Shown here: piece by piece, positions 1-8,104 of the stretch | How positions within the stretch are numbered: the first letter of the stretch is position 1 | Layout: each line of letters starts with the position of its first letter | Source of the DNA: Flavobacterium sp. | GTDB taxonomy: Bacteria > Bacteroidota > Bacteroidia > Flavobacteriales > Flavobacteriaceae | Reading direction: 5' to 3' | Length of the DNA: 64,000 nt | Assembly: GCA_018401995.1 (NCBI GenBank) | Contig: JAGYJR010000010.1 | Location: 1 to 64,000, forward strand | Notes under the pieces: model-generated | The model's database searches: none | Told to the model about the DNA's origin: nothing | What the model saw: only the letters and a program-made list of their open reading frames with translations | Translations under genes and position numbers: made by a program

Positions 1-823
1 TCTTGTAAAGAATAGCGTTGTTAGTGAATTGTTTAATTATTATTGCAGGTTCTCCATACAATTCTATTTCTGATTTTCCTGAAGAGGCGATTGTGATTTC
101 GTTGGCTACATTTAAGTTACTTTTTGCGTAATGTTCGCTAGTAATTTCTAATGTTTTACAAGTTAACTTTTTTGCTGTCAAATTTGCGTTGTTGTCTAAA
201 CGAAATTTTCCATTTACTGCATCGCCTTCAATTTGTGCCTCAGCTTTTTCATACATGTCAAGCTTCAATTCGCTAGTTACCAAAAGCGATTTCAATTTGG
301 CACTTTTACTTATTTCTAATACGGTGTTTTGTGCTTTTATGTTTAGTTCGGCTTTACTTTTATCGTTTAGAATTAAAGTGAAATCGGTTGCTTTAACGTT
401 TAAGAATGAGCTAGATTTGTCATAGTTTTTAATAGTGATGTTCTCCAATTGCAAATCATTTAATGCGAATATTTTTGTTTCATGTTTAGCTACCACTAAT
501 TTTAAATTATCGGCATAATTAACTCGAACGGAAAATTTCTTAGCACTAACTACATCTTTTTGAGAAGTAATTCTCAATGTGTTTCCCATTACATTATAAC
601 TAATAGCATCGTGTAAATTGTCATCAGCTTCAATTTCGATAGATGGTTTATCGCCTTTTACTAAATAAACTTCCAAATTATCTTCGACTTCGATATTTTC
701 GAAACTTTCCAATTCATGAATAGCATGTGTGATAATCTTTGAACCTTTTATTTTTTCTTTTCCTTGAGCCAAAATAATTGAAGATGTAAATAATAAGGCT
801 ACAAGTAGTAATGCTTTTTTCAT
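1..823 (-). CDS. DUF2807 (GIN domain) secreted protein, C-terminus beyond window
   Basis: The frame is open from an ATG at 823 to the window edge (about 274 codons). It begins MKKALLLVALLF and has a signal peptide ending near ILAQG. After that come short alternating hydrophobic/polar segments (SKIITHAIHELESFENIEVE, then many Asn/Lys/Ser-rich strands), which is the beta-helix-like pattern of the DUF2807 'auto-transporter adhesin head GIN' family. The stop codon lies left of the window. It follows a second DUF2807 gene in the same direction, but a hairpin terminator (about 885-916) separates them, so it probably has its own transcript. Family members are cell-surface or periplasmic proteins of unknown biochemical role. 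Confidence 0.75.
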   Translation of the reverse strand, partial: MKKALLLVALLFTSSIILAQGKEKIKGSKIITHAIHELESFENIEVEDNLEVYLVKGDKPSIEIEADDNLHDAISYNVMGNTLRITSQKDVVSAKKFSVRVNYADNLKLVVAKHETKIFALNDLQLENITIKNYDKSSSFLNVKATDFTLILNDKSKAELNIKAQNTVLEISKSAKLKSLLVTSELKLDMYEKAEAQIEGDAVNGKFRLDNNANLTAKKLTCKTLEITSEHYAKSNLNVANEITIASSGKSEIELYGEPAIIIKQFTNNAILYK

Positions 824-884
824 TTGTGTTTTGTTTTTATGGGCTAATGCAATTTTTATTCCAAAATTTCTTAAAACACAAATA

Positions 885-916
885 TAAAAAAAAACATCAG
901 TTTGAGCTGATGTTTT
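885..916 (-). terminator. Rho-independent terminator
   Basis: AAAACATCAG (891-900) pairs with CTGATGTTTT (907-916) around a six-base loop. Read leftward it is followed by a T-run (A-run 885-894 on the plus strand). It lies just downstream of the leftward DUF2807 gene ending at 926. Confidence 0.8.
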
Positions 917-925
917 TACTAGATC

Positions 926-1666
926 TTATTTCATTCGTACTTCACCACCCGAACTCTTTTTTATTTCGATGGTTTTTGGTTGGCTGGAGTAGGAAATAGT
1001 AGCACCACTTGAAGCTTTGGCTACTAATTTTTCTATTGGATTCAATTTTATTTCACTTCCACTAGAAGCTTCTGCTTCCGCCTCATTAGTGGTCAGTTTT
1101 GCTGCTGCAATTGTACTTCCGCTTGAACTATCCGCTTTCAATTTATTGGTTTCGCCTATTAGAATAATTTCACTTCCACTGGAGCTTTCGCATATTATTT
1201 CGCTAGCTATTACCTCAATTTTTATTTGGCTTCCGCTGCTTGATTCTAGATCGAGTGTGGTTGTTTTAATAGTATTTTTATTGGTAATTGAAGCGCCACT
1301 AGAGGTTTGTAATCCTTCAATTATTGGCATTTGAACAAATACTCTCTTAGCAGCTACATTTTTTAAGTTGGCATCACAATAGATTTTTAATTTACCATCT
1401 TTTACTTCTGTAAAAATATGTTCATGTAAATTAGAATCTGCTTCAACTTTAATTCCGTGTGAATTTTCTTGAGTCACTATTACTTCGATTCCTGTTTTGG
1501 CGTCAATAGAAGTAAAGTCTTCAGAAAAGTTTCGTATTTCAGAAGTTACGTCGCCATTGCCTTTGACAATTTCGAAATTTCCATCAATATTCACACACGA
1601 TTGAAAGAGTAGACTTGCTATCGCGGCAATAATAATTCTCGTAATTTGAATAATTAGCTTGATCAT
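926..1666 (-). CDS. DUF2807 (GIN domain) lipoprotein
   Basis: 246 aa. The N-terminus has a hydrophobic segment ending in SLLFQSC, a plausible lipobox with Cys24, so the protein is probably lipid-anchored. The body contains the DUF2807 start pattern (residues about 45-70, EIRNFSEDFTSIDAKTGIEV) and then a series of SSSGS/ASSGS turns (for example ESSSGSQIKI, ADSSSGSTIA, AEASSGSEIK, KASSGATISY). These repeats are typical of the beta-helical GIN domain. It lies 25 bp downstream of the PspC gene and is probably cotranscribed with it. The exact function is unknown. The gene order suggests an envelope role under the upstream PadR regulator. Confidence 0.85.
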   Translation of the reverse strand: MIKLIIQITRIIIAAIASLLFQSCVNIDGNFEIVKGNGDVTSEIRNFSEDFTSIDAKTGIEVIVTQENSHGIKVEADSNLHEHIFTEVKDGKLKIYCDANLKNVAAKRVFVQMPIIEGLQTSSGASITNKNTIKTTTLDLESSSGSQIKIEVIASEIICESSSGSEIILIGETNKLKADSSSGSTIAAAKLTTNEAEAEASSGSEIKLNPIEKLVAKASSGATISYSSQPKTIEIKKSSGGEVRMK

Positions 1667-1691
1667 GATAGTTTTTTATAGTTGTTGTGTT

Positions 1692-3359
1692 TTATTTTGT
1701 TTGAATGTTGACACCGTCTTCTTTAACGTTAATTTGAATTTCTTTATTGTTAACTTTGATGGATAGATTTTCATCTAATGGATCATTATTATCTTTATCA
1801 GGACAATTTAAGCATTCCATTTCTTTGTTATTTACTATGTAATAATAATTCTCTTTTCCATAATATATATCAATATCAGAGTTATATGAGCTTAAAAATT
1901 TACTGATACTTTCATCAGGATAAAGAACTGTGCCCTCAGGTAAATACAGATAAATATGTACTTCTTGGTTTCTAAATTTATTTTCGAAGGCAGTAGTAAA
2001 ATAATTGTCTAAATTAATTCTATTTCCTTGAATATCAAAATTATAGTTTATTTTTTCTGCTCTACCTTTGGCATCTTTATACGATTTGCCATCAGCTTCT
2101 TTTTCGATTTGAACAAAAGGAACTGTTTCATCCGTATGCATCAAATGAATTCGTACGCTATTGGAATAAATAACTTCATTATTGTTTTCATCTTGTACCA
2201 ATTTGTTTCTTTCTCTTTGATTTACATTTTTTGCAAAAAAGTCATTGAAACGCATTTTTACATATAATGTATCTGTTAGTTGCAAACTAACTTGTTCTTT
2301 TTGCGTGGTTTTTCCGTTGTACCCAATTTCATTATACTGTTGAATTCCTAAATAAATACAACTAGCTAAAGATATAATCCAAATTGCCAACAAAGTGTAT
2401 TTTACATAGTTTCCAATGGATTTCATATTGCTAATTAATAATTTCAAGCCTAGTATCAAGAAAAAGAAAAGTGGAATTCCAATACTCAATAACAATAAGA
2501 TACCTTGCAACCAAAGAGGAACGTCAGTGTTAAACGGACTTTCAATATTGTTAAAAATAAAAGTATCTGGCATGGTTGATGAAAAAATCATAAAAAGCGA
2601 TCCAACAAGAACTCCAATTAAACTCATTGCTGCAAAAAAGAAGACAAATGCTCCAATTATTTTCCCAATAGCTTTAAATAAAGCAGTTAGGATTTCGCCT
2701 ATTGCTGATGCGACTTTATCCGCACCTGTTTTTGCTCCAGCCGCAATTTTTTGATGGTCTAAATTGTTGATTTTACCTGAAATTTCATCAAATCCTTCCT
2801 TTACTTTTTTTTCGATATTTGAAATGGTTATGGGTTCACCACGCATTTCTAATTTTTGCGCTGTTGTTTCGGCAGCTGGAATTAATATCCATAAAATAAG
2901 ATATACTAAAATTCCTGTTCCAAAACCAAATATTAAAACCACCATTAATAAACGTAACCATAATGGATCTACACCTACATAATGTCCAAAACCTGATAAA
3001 ACTCCACCTAAAATAGCATTGTCTTTATCTCTATATAATTTCTTGCTTTGTGGTATGTTATAATAGTTTTTAGAACTTTCTTTATAATTTGGTTCTTCAT
3101 CAATTTTATAGTCTTCAGGTTGCCCCATGATACTAATTACTTCTTCAACTTCAGAAAGACCAATCACTGTTTTTTCGTTTTTCAATTTATCTTGAAAAAT
3201 TTCAGCCACTCTACTTTCAATATCTTTCATGATTTCCTCTCTTCCTTCAGGAGAAAGTGAACGTTTAACCGCCTCAAAATAGCGACTTAACTTTTGGTAT
3301 GCATCCTCATCAATGTGAAAGAAAAATCCACCTAAATTTATACTAACTGTTTTGTTCAT
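1692..3359 (-). CDS. PspC domain membrane protein
   Basis: 555 aa. Residues 1-85 form a conserved amphipathic N-terminal region (NLGGFFFHIDEDAYQKLSRY, then the HAAS-like DIESRVAEIFQDKL and the GQPEDY end). Residues about 108-170 are a PspC domain (KLYRDKDNAILGGVLSGFGH followed by two membrane helices ending LILWILIPAA). Three or more further membrane helices lie between about 225 and 340. The C-terminal about 200 residues are polar and predicted extracytoplasmic. This architecture is standard for Bacteroidetes PspC proteins linked to PadR regulators. The start is 5 bp from the PadR stop codon, implying translational coupling. The role is inferred as an envelope-stress sensor or scaffold. Confidence 0.9.
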   Translation of the reverse strand: MNKTVSINLGGFFFHIDEDAYQKLSRYFEAVKRSLSPEGREEIMKDIESRVAEIFQDKLKNEKTVIGLSEVEEVISIMGQPEDYKIDEEPNYKESSKNYYNIPQSKKLYRDKDNAILGGVLSGFGHYVGVDPLWLRLLMVVLIFGFGTGILVYLILWILIPAAETTAQKLEMRGEPITISNIEKKVKEGFDEISGKINNLDHQKIAAGAKTGADKVASAIGEILTALFKAIGKIIGAFVFFFAAMSLIGVLVGSLFMIFSSTMPDTFIFNNIESPFNTDVPLWLQGILLLLSIGIPLFFFLILGLKLLISNMKSIGNYVKYTLLAIWIISLASCIYLGIQQYNEIGYNGKTTQKEQVSLQLTDTLYVKMRFNDFFAKNVNQRERNKLVQDENNNEVIYSNSVRIHLMHTDETVPFVQIEKEADGKSYKDAKGRAEKINYNFDIQGNRINLDNYFTTAFENKFRNQEVHIYLYLPEGTVLYPDESISKFLSSYNSDIDIYYGKENYYYIVNNKEMECLNCPDKDNNDPLDENLSIKVNNKEIQINVKEDGVNIQTK

Positions 3360-3364
3360 GATTT

Positions 3365-3694
3365 CTAGTTTTGTTGGGTTATAATGTTTACAGCGTCAGA
3401 CAATTCAGTCCAAGTGTTGTTTAGTTCTAATAAAAATTCTTTGCCTTCATCTGTTAAGCCATAATATTTCCTTGGCGGCCCGGAAGTGGATTCTTCCCAT
3501 CGGTAATGAAGTAATCCGTCGTTTTTCAATCGTGTTAATAGTGGATATACTGTTCCTTCTACCACTAGTAATTTTGCATCTTTGAGTGTTTGTAGAATTT
3601 CTGAAGTGTATGCATCACTGTTTCTTAAGACAGATAAGATACAAAACTCCAAAACTCCTTTTCTCATTTGTGCTTTAGTGTTTTCTATATTCAT
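3365..3694 (-). CDS. PadR family transcriptional regulator
   Basis: 109 aa, the usual short PadR length. The winged-helix domain spans the whole protein: QMRKGVLEFCILSVLRNSDAYTSEI, VVEGTVYPLLTRLKNDGLL and GPPRKYYGLTDEGKEFL are the hallmark PadR segments. It is the first gene of a leftward operon with the PspC and DUF2807 genes and probably represses its own operon. An exact TATCTTTG -7 box and an inverted repeat lie upstream (separate entries). No effector can be deduced from the sequence. Confidence 0.92.
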   Translation of the reverse strand: MNIENTKAQMRKGVLEFCILSVLRNSDAYTSEILQTLKDAKLLVVEGTVYPLLTRLKNDGLLHYRWEESTSGPPRKYYGLTDEGKEFLLELNNTWTELSDAVNIITQQN

Positions 3695-3735
3695 GGTTTT
3701 TTCATTAAAGATTTATAACCTATTAATTTCTTATA

Positions 3736-3743
3736 CAAAGATA
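3736..3743 (-). promoter_or_regulatory. Bacteroidetes -7 box for the padR operon
   Basis: Read leftward this is TATCTTTG, an exact match to TAnnTTTG, the -7 element of the Bacteroidetes primary sigma factor. It lies about 42 bp before the padR ATG. No clear TTG -33 element is visible. Confidence 0.6.
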
Positions 3744-3760
3744 AGTCTAAAAAAAGGTAG

Positions 3761-3771
3761 TGTGTTACACA
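3761..3771. promoter_or_regulatory. Candidate PadR operator
   Basis: TGTGTTACACA is a perfect five-base inverted repeat around one base. It is positioned about where the -33 region of the padR promoter should be. PadR proteins bind inverted repeats of the TGT/ACA type and repress themselves. That this site is the operator is inferred from position and symmetry only. Confidence 0.35.
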
Positions 3772-3859
3772 TAGTACTAATATTTAACAAAATATTAACA
3801 AACATCATTTTGTATGAGTGCATAGTATTTTTTGTATTTTTACCAAAAATAAAGGCCTT

Positions 3860-4315
3860 ATGAAGTTTACACCATTTAAATTAAATCTTTACATGTTTTT
3901 CAAATTGCCATCGGCATTTTGGGCTGGAGTGCGCGTAAAAAGTATTACGGCGGAGCAATGTAGCACTAAAGTTACTCATCGTTGGTTTAATCAAAACCCT
4001 TTTAATTCGATGTATTTTGCAGTACAAGCAATGGCAGCTGAATTTACTACAGGAGCTTTAGTGATGTATCAAATTAAGCAGGCTAACCTAAATATTTCAA
4101 TGTTAGTTGCGAGAAATAAAGCTATATTCACGAAAAAAGCTACTGGAAAAATAGTGTTTTTATGTAAGGAAGGTGAACTCGTTAAGGAAACAATTGCAAA
4201 TGCAATTACAACTCGAGAAGGGCAAACGATTTGGTTAACATCAATAGGTCTCAATTCAAAAGGAGAACAAGTTTCTGAGTTTCAGTTTGAATGGACAATC
4301 AAAGTAAGGCAGTAA
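3860..4315 (+). CDS. DUF4442 domain (hotdog-fold) protein
   Basis: 151 aa from the ATG at 3860 (MKFTPFKLNLYMFFKLPSAF). An upstream in-frame ATG at 3818 would add 14 residues rich in Ile/Phe/Lys unlike the family start, so I prefer 3860. The sequence SAFWAGVRVKSITAEQCSTK, the central NSMYFAVQAMAAEFTTGALV and the C-terminal beta strands match DUF4442, a thioesterase-like hotdog family. It is a single-gene unit divergent from the padR operon. No substrate is known. Confidence 0.82.
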   Translation: MKFTPFKLNLYMFFKLPSAFWAGVRVKSITAEQCSTKVTHRWFNQNPFNSMYFAVQAMAAEFTTGALVMYQIKQANLNISMLVARNKAIFTKKATGKIVFLCKEGELVKETIANAITTREGQTIWLTSIGLNSKGEQVSEFQFEWTIKVRQ

Positions 4316-4346
4316 AGGTTCCCTAACTTTTGTTAATATAAGTTAA

Positions 4347-4382
4347 TTGTCATTCTTTTCCAGATTTTCGTTCGTAAATTTG
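4347..4382 (+). promoter_or_regulatory. Promoter of the epimerase gene
   Basis: TAAATTTG at 4375-4382 is an exact -7 box. A TTG at 4347-4349 could serve as the -33 element, with somewhat long spacing of 25. Because this box lies downstream of the in-frame ATG at 4347, it supports translation starting at 4398. Confidence 0.5.
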
Positions 4383-4397
4383 AAAAAATATCTGAAA

Positions 4398-5303
4398 ATG
4401 AAAGTTTTAATTACAGGAGCAACAGGATTAGTTGGAAGTGAGATTGTGAAATTGTTTCTTCAAAATGGAGTTCAAATACATTATCTGTCATCTTCTAAAC
4501 GTAAGTTAGAACAACAAGACAATTACAAAGGGTTTTATTGGAATCCAGCAACTTCAGAGATGGATATAAAAGCTTTTGAAGGTGTTACAACCATCATTCA
4601 TTTAGCAGGAGCTTCAGTTGCTAAGCGTTGGACAAAATCACACAAGCAAGAAATTATTGAAAGCAGAGTTTTAAGTACTAAATTGCTATTTCAATTTTTA
4701 GCTAAAAATTCACATCAAGTTACTCATTTTATAGGTGCATCTGCTATTGGTATTTATCCAAATAGTTATGATACCATTTACAACGAAACTAATTTAGAAG
4801 TCGATAATTCATTTCTAGGAAGTGTTGTAGCTAAATGGGAAGATGAAGTAAATGCTTTTGAACGTTTGGGGATAAAAGTTGCTAAAATAAGAATTGGAAT
4901 TGTGCTTGCTAAAAAAGGAGGTGCATTGCAAGAAATGGTGAAACCGATACAAATGGGGTTAGGTGCGGCTTTTGGTTCTGGTGAACAATACCAATCCTGG
5001 ATTCATATTCAAGATTTAGCTCAGATTTTCTATTTTATTATGAAATACCAATATGAAGGTGTTTTTAACGGTGTTTCTCCTTATCCCGTTACTAATAATG
5101 AAATGACAAAAGCCATTGGAAAAGTTGTTGGAAAACCTGTTTTTCTTCCCAACATTCCCAAGTTTGCGATGAAATTTATTTTGGGAGAAATGCACGAAAT
5201 ATTGTTTTCAAGTCAACATGTAAGTGCTCGGAAATTATTAGATAAAGGTTTTCAATTTCAATTTGCTTCTCTAGATAAAGCATTGGAAAATTTATTAAAA
5301 TAA
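4398..5303 (+). CDS. TIGR01777 family NAD(P)-binding epimerase (SDR39U1-like)
   Basis: 301 aa from ATG 4398 (MKVLITGATGLVGSEIVKLF). The GATGLVG Rossmann motif is at residues 7-13, where this family expects it. An in-frame ATG at 4347 would add 17 residues ahead of the usual start and lies upstream of the probable promoter. Other family features are TTIIHLAGASVAKRW, the GASAIGIYP active-site region, and the C-terminal DUF1731-type segment around PNIPKFAMKFILGEM. It is an extended short-chain dehydrogenase-like protein, cytoplasmic, with unknown physiological substrate. It ends in a bidirectional terminator shared with the facing YceI gene. Confidence 0.88.
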   Translation: MKVLITGATGLVGSEIVKLFLQNGVQIHYLSSSKRKLEQQDNYKGFYWNPATSEMDIKAFEGVTTIIHLAGASVAKRWTKSHKQEIIESRVLSTKLLFQFLAKNSHQVTHFIGASAIGIYPNSYDTIYNETNLEVDNSFLGSVVAKWEDEVNAFERLGIKVAKIRIGIVLAKKGGALQEMVKPIQMGLGAAFGSGEQYQSWIHIQDLAQIFYFIMKYQYEGVFNGVSPYPVTNNEMTKAIGKVVGKPVFLPNIPKFAMKFILGEMHEILFSSQHVSARKLLDKGFQFQFASLDKALENLLK

Positions 5304-5329
5304 AAAAAGCACCATTTTTGGTGCTTTTT
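5304..5329. terminator. Bidirectional terminator
   Basis: AAAAAGCACC (5304-5313) pairs with GGTGCTTTTT (5320-5329) around ATTTTT. It lies between convergent genes, with A and T runs on both sides, so it can stop transcription from either direction. Confidence 0.85.
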
Positions 5330-5341
5330 GTATACTTTTAA

Positions 5342-5998
5342 CTATTTCTTTGCAGTAACTTTTACCACTAATTCAATTTCATCATCTATAAATTTATCTT
5401 TTAAATCATCAAAAATACTTTTTGAAGCATAATTTATATTCCAAAGAGTTCTATTGATTTTAAAAGGGTCAGAAATTAGTTTGATTTCTGTTTCTGTCAT
5501 AATTATTTCAGACGAAAAATTAACTTCTTTTGAAACTCCTTTTAAAGTCAAAATTCCTTTAACAAAGTAATGTCCATTTTCTGGTTCTGCACTTAACATT
5601 TTAAAGTTTCCAGTTGGATACTTTGCTACATTAAAGAAATGATCTTCAGATTCTTTATCGCCTGTTCCTTTTAAATGTGTTTCCAAATTCATTTTGTCTT
5701 CACCTTCTAAATCTGTAACAGTGATACTATTCATGGCAATTGTAAAATTACCACCTGTTACTTTACCATCAGTAACTTCAAAATTACCGTCAGTTAAAGA
5801 AATAGTTCCAGTATGTTTACCTGCAGGCTTTGAACCTACCCAATCAATTACTGAATTTGCAGTATCAACAGAGTAAGAACCTGAAGTACTTGATTCAGTT
5901 GCTTCTTCTGTTTTTGTAACATCTTCAGTTGATTCTTTTTTGCAACTTGTAAAACTAATAAGCGCAATAATAGCAAAACTTAATAAAGATTTTTTCAT
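5342..5998 (-). CDS. YceI family lipoprotein
   Basis: 218 aa. The signal peptide ends in LISFTSC, a lipobox with Cys19. The YceI domain runs from about residue 42 (SYSVDTANSVIDWVGSKPAG) to the end, with the family segments HTGTISLTDGNFEV, MNSITVTDLEG, HLKGTGDKESEDHFFNVAKY and a C-terminal IDDEIELVVKVTAKK strand. YceI proteins are lipocalin-like beta barrels that bind isoprenoid-type lipids. Here it would be periplasm- or membrane-exposed. The window holds a second, shorter YceI lipoprotein at 13498-14097 with only moderate resemblance. Confidence 0.9.
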   Translation of the reverse strand: MKKSLLSFAIIALISFTSCKKESTEDVTKTEEATESSTSGSYSVDTANSVIDWVGSKPAGKHTGTISLTDGNFEVTDGKVTGGNFTIAMNSITVTDLEGEDKMNLETHLKGTGDKESEDHFFNVAKYPTGNFKMLSAEPENGHYFVKGILTLKGVSKEVNFSSEIIMTETEIKLISDPFKINRTLWNINYASKSIFDDLKDKFIDDEIELVVKVTAKK

Positions 5999-6153
5999 AG
6001 TAAAATAAATTTTATTGGTTTAATTTTTTCTATGACTCTCAAAAGTCACCTTCAAATATAATTAAATTAAATGATAAAATAGGTGTTAAAAAGTATAAAA
6101 TTATCTACAAAAACTATAAAATTCGAATAATTTCGCAAAATGAGTATGACAAT

Positions 6154-6185
6154 TTGACATTTATTCAGGTTTGGCAATACATTTG
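6154..6185 (+). promoter_or_regulatory. Promoter of grpE-dnaJ
   Basis: TACATTTG at 6178-6185 is an exact -7 box. A TTG (6154-6156, within TTTGACA) lies 21 bases upstream. The predicted transcript starts shortly before the grpE ATG at 6208. Confidence 0.65.
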
Positions 6186-6207
6186 CAATCCAATATAAAA
6201 TAAAAAA

Positions 6208-6771
6208 ATGTTCAAAAAAATATTTAAAAATATGAGTCAAGATACTACTGAAAACATCGAAAAAGATAACATTCAAGAGGAAAATGTTTCAGAAAATCAA
6301 GAAATACAACAACCAGAATTAACCATTGAAGAGCAATTACAAGAAGAGTTAGCAAAGGAAAAAGATCGTTTTTTGAGACTTTTTGCTGAGTTTGAAAACT
6401 TCAAAAAACGTACTTCAAAAGAGCGTATAGATTTGTTTAAAACGGCTAATCAAGAGGTTTTACAAGCTATATTGCCAGTTTTAGATGATTTTGATAGAGC
6501 TTGGATTCAAATCGAAAAATCGGAAGATGAAGCACTTGTTCAAGGGGTTGCATTGATTCATGAAAAACTAAAATCTACTTTGGTAGGTAAAGGTTTGGAA
6601 CAAATTGATGTAAAGCCGGGAGATGCTTTTGATGCTGATTTTGCAGAAGCTATTACGCAAATTCCAGCGCCTACAGCAGAATTAAAAGGAAAAATTGTGG
6701 ATGTAATTGAAAAAGGATACAAGTTGGGCGATAGAATCATTCGTTTTCCAAAGGTTGTAATTGGAAATTAA
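6208..6771 (+). CDS. grpE: Nucleotide exchange factor GrpE
   Basis: 187 aa. GrpE releases ADP from DnaK in the Hsp70 folding cycle in the cytoplasm. The N-terminal about 50 residues are acidic and Gln/Glu-rich, followed by the long dimerising helix (LAKEKDRFLRLFAEFENFKK) and the C-terminal beta domain (QGVALIHEKLKSTLVGKGLE, VIEKGYKLGDRIIRFPKVVI). All these are classic GrpE segments. An alternative ATG at 6232 (MSQDTTEN) would remove eight residues; I keep 6208. dnaJ follows 54 bp downstream, the usual grpE-dnaJ pair. Confidence 0.95.
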   Translation: MFKKIFKNMSQDTTENIEKDNIQEENVSENQEIQQPELTIEEQLQEELAKEKDRFLRLFAEFENFKKRTSKERIDLFKTANQEVLQAILPVLDDFDRAWIQIEKSEDEALVQGVALIHEKLKSTLVGKGLEQIDVKPGDAFDADFAEAITQIPAPTAELKGKIVDVIEKGYKLGDRIIRFPKVVIGN

Positions 6772-6777
6772 TTTTAC

Positions 6778-6800
6778 TGTAGAGACACAATTTATCGTGT
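6778..6800. repeat. Dispersed intergenic repeat fragment
   Basis: TGTAGAGACACAATTTATCG followed by TGTT resembles the 'GTAGAGACGCGAT...' repeat family found between genes in many Bacteroidetes and Cyanobacteria genomes. Only one copy is seen here, in the grpE-dnaJ spacer. Assignment rests on memory of that family. Confidence 0.35.
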
Positions 6801-6825
6801 TTTAATTGTTATTATATATTTTAAA

Positions 6826-7941
6826 ATGAAAAAAGATTTTTACGAAATATTAGGTATTGGAAAAAGCGCAACGGCTGAAGAAATTAAAAAAGCCTACCGA
6901 AAGAAAGCCATTCAATACCATCCTGATAAAAATCCAGGCGATAAAGAAGCGGAAGAAAATTTTAAATTGGCAGCTGAAGCTTACGAAGTATTAAGCGATC
7001 CTAACAAGAAAGCGAAGTATGATCAATACGGTCATCAAGCTTTTGAAAATGGCGGATTTGGTGGTGGTCATCACATGAATATGGATGATATTTTCAGTCA
7101 ATTTGGTGATATTTTTGGAAGTGCTTTTGGTGGTGGATTCGGCGGATTTGGCGGCGGTGGCGGTCAAAGACGTGTAAAAGGAAGCAACTTAAGAATCAAA
7201 GTGAAACTTACTTTGGAAGACATCGTTAACGGTGTTGAAAAGAAAGTAAAAGTAAAACGTAAAGTACAAGCTAAAGGCGTAACTTACAGAACGTGTCCTA
7301 CGTGTAACGGTTCTGGACAAATTATGAAAGTGGCCAATACGATTCTAGGAAGAATGCAAACTGCGACGACTTGTCATGTTTGTAGTGGTTCCGGACAAAT
7401 CTTAGATCAAAAGCCTGCTGGTGCTGATGCACAAGGGATGATTATGGATGAAGATACGGTTTCAATCAAAATTCCAGCTGGAGTAGTGGATGGAATGCAA
7501 TTAAAAGTAGCTGGTAAAGGAAATGAAGCCCCTGGAACCAACAGTATTCCTGGAGATTTAATTGTAGCAATAGAAGAAGTTGAACACGAATTCTTAAAAC
7601 GCGAAGGTGAAAACCTACATTACGACTTGTATATCAGTTTTCCAGAAGCAGCATTAGGAATTTCAAAAGAAATTGAAGCTGTTGGAGGTAAAGTTCGTAT
7701 CAAATTAGATGAAGGTATTCAATCAGGCAAAATTTTACGTTTGAAAGGAAAAGGAATTCCAAATATAAACGGCTACGGAAATGGCGATTTATTAGTTCAT
7801 GTAAATGTTTGGACTCCAAAAACATTAAACAAAGAACAAAAACAATTTTTTGAGAAAATGCTTACAGATGAGAATTTCTTACCTTCTCCTGAGAAGACAG
7901 ATAAATCTTTTTTTGAAAAAGTAAAAGATATGTTTTCGTAA
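6826..7941 (+). CDS. dnaJ: Chaperone DnaJ with a reduced zinc domain
   Basis: 371 aa. It stimulates DnaK ATPase and delivers substrates. The J domain is residues 1-70 with HPD at 32-34. A Gly/Phe-rich linker is at about 76-115. The C-terminal substrate-binding beta domains are at about 118-350. The cysteine-rich region contains only two CxxCxGxG motifs (157-164 and 183-190) instead of four. The two missing ones correspond to the outer pair, so only one zinc site can form. I recall the same reduction in other flavobacterial DnaJ proteins, so it is probably lineage-typical rather than damage. The gene is cotranscribed with grpE and followed by a strong terminator. Confidence 0.95.
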   Translation: MKKDFYEILGIGKSATAEEIKKAYRKKAIQYHPDKNPGDKEAEENFKLAAEAYEVLSDPNKKAKYDQYGHQAFENGGFGGGHHMNMDDIFSQFGDIFGSAFGGGFGGFGGGGGQRRVKGSNLRIKVKLTLEDIVNGVEKKVKVKRKVQAKGVTYRTCPTCNGSGQIMKVANTILGRMQTATTCHVCSGSGQILDQKPAGADAQGMIMDEDTVSIKIPAGVVDGMQLKVAGKGNEAPGTNSIPGDLIVAIEEVEHEFLKREGENLHYDLYISFPEAALGISKEIEAVGGKVRIKLDEGIQSGKILRLKGKGIPNINGYGNGDLLVHVNVWTPKTLNKEQKQFFEKMLTDENFLPSPEKTDKSFFEKVKDMFS

Positions 7942-8011
7942 TTAAATAAAAATATATACATTTGAACTTCACTTTTTTAGAAAAGTGATTTTCTTTTTCA
8001 TAGCAATTTTT

Positions 8012-8049
8012 CCCATCCTGTTGTCAAAGATAGGGTGGGTTTTTTTTTG
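8012..8049 (+). terminator. Terminator of grpE-dnaJ
   Basis: CCCATCCT (8012-8019) pairs with AGGGTGGG (8032-8039, one G-T pair) and is followed by a run of nine T residues. Confidence 0.8.
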
Positions 8050-8104
8050 TAACAAAATCCTTATTTTTACTACTAATAAAACAAAAATCACTAAAACTTA
8101 TTCA

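Noticed and set aside
1017-1334. Rightward open frame of 105 codons
   Set aside because: It is the reverse frame of the DUF2807 gene, generated by its SSSGS repeats; no start context or promoter.
7985-8104. N-terminal extension of the ABC-2 ATPase
   Set aside because: It covers the dnaJ terminator hairpin and is hydrophobic filler; the domain starts at 8105.
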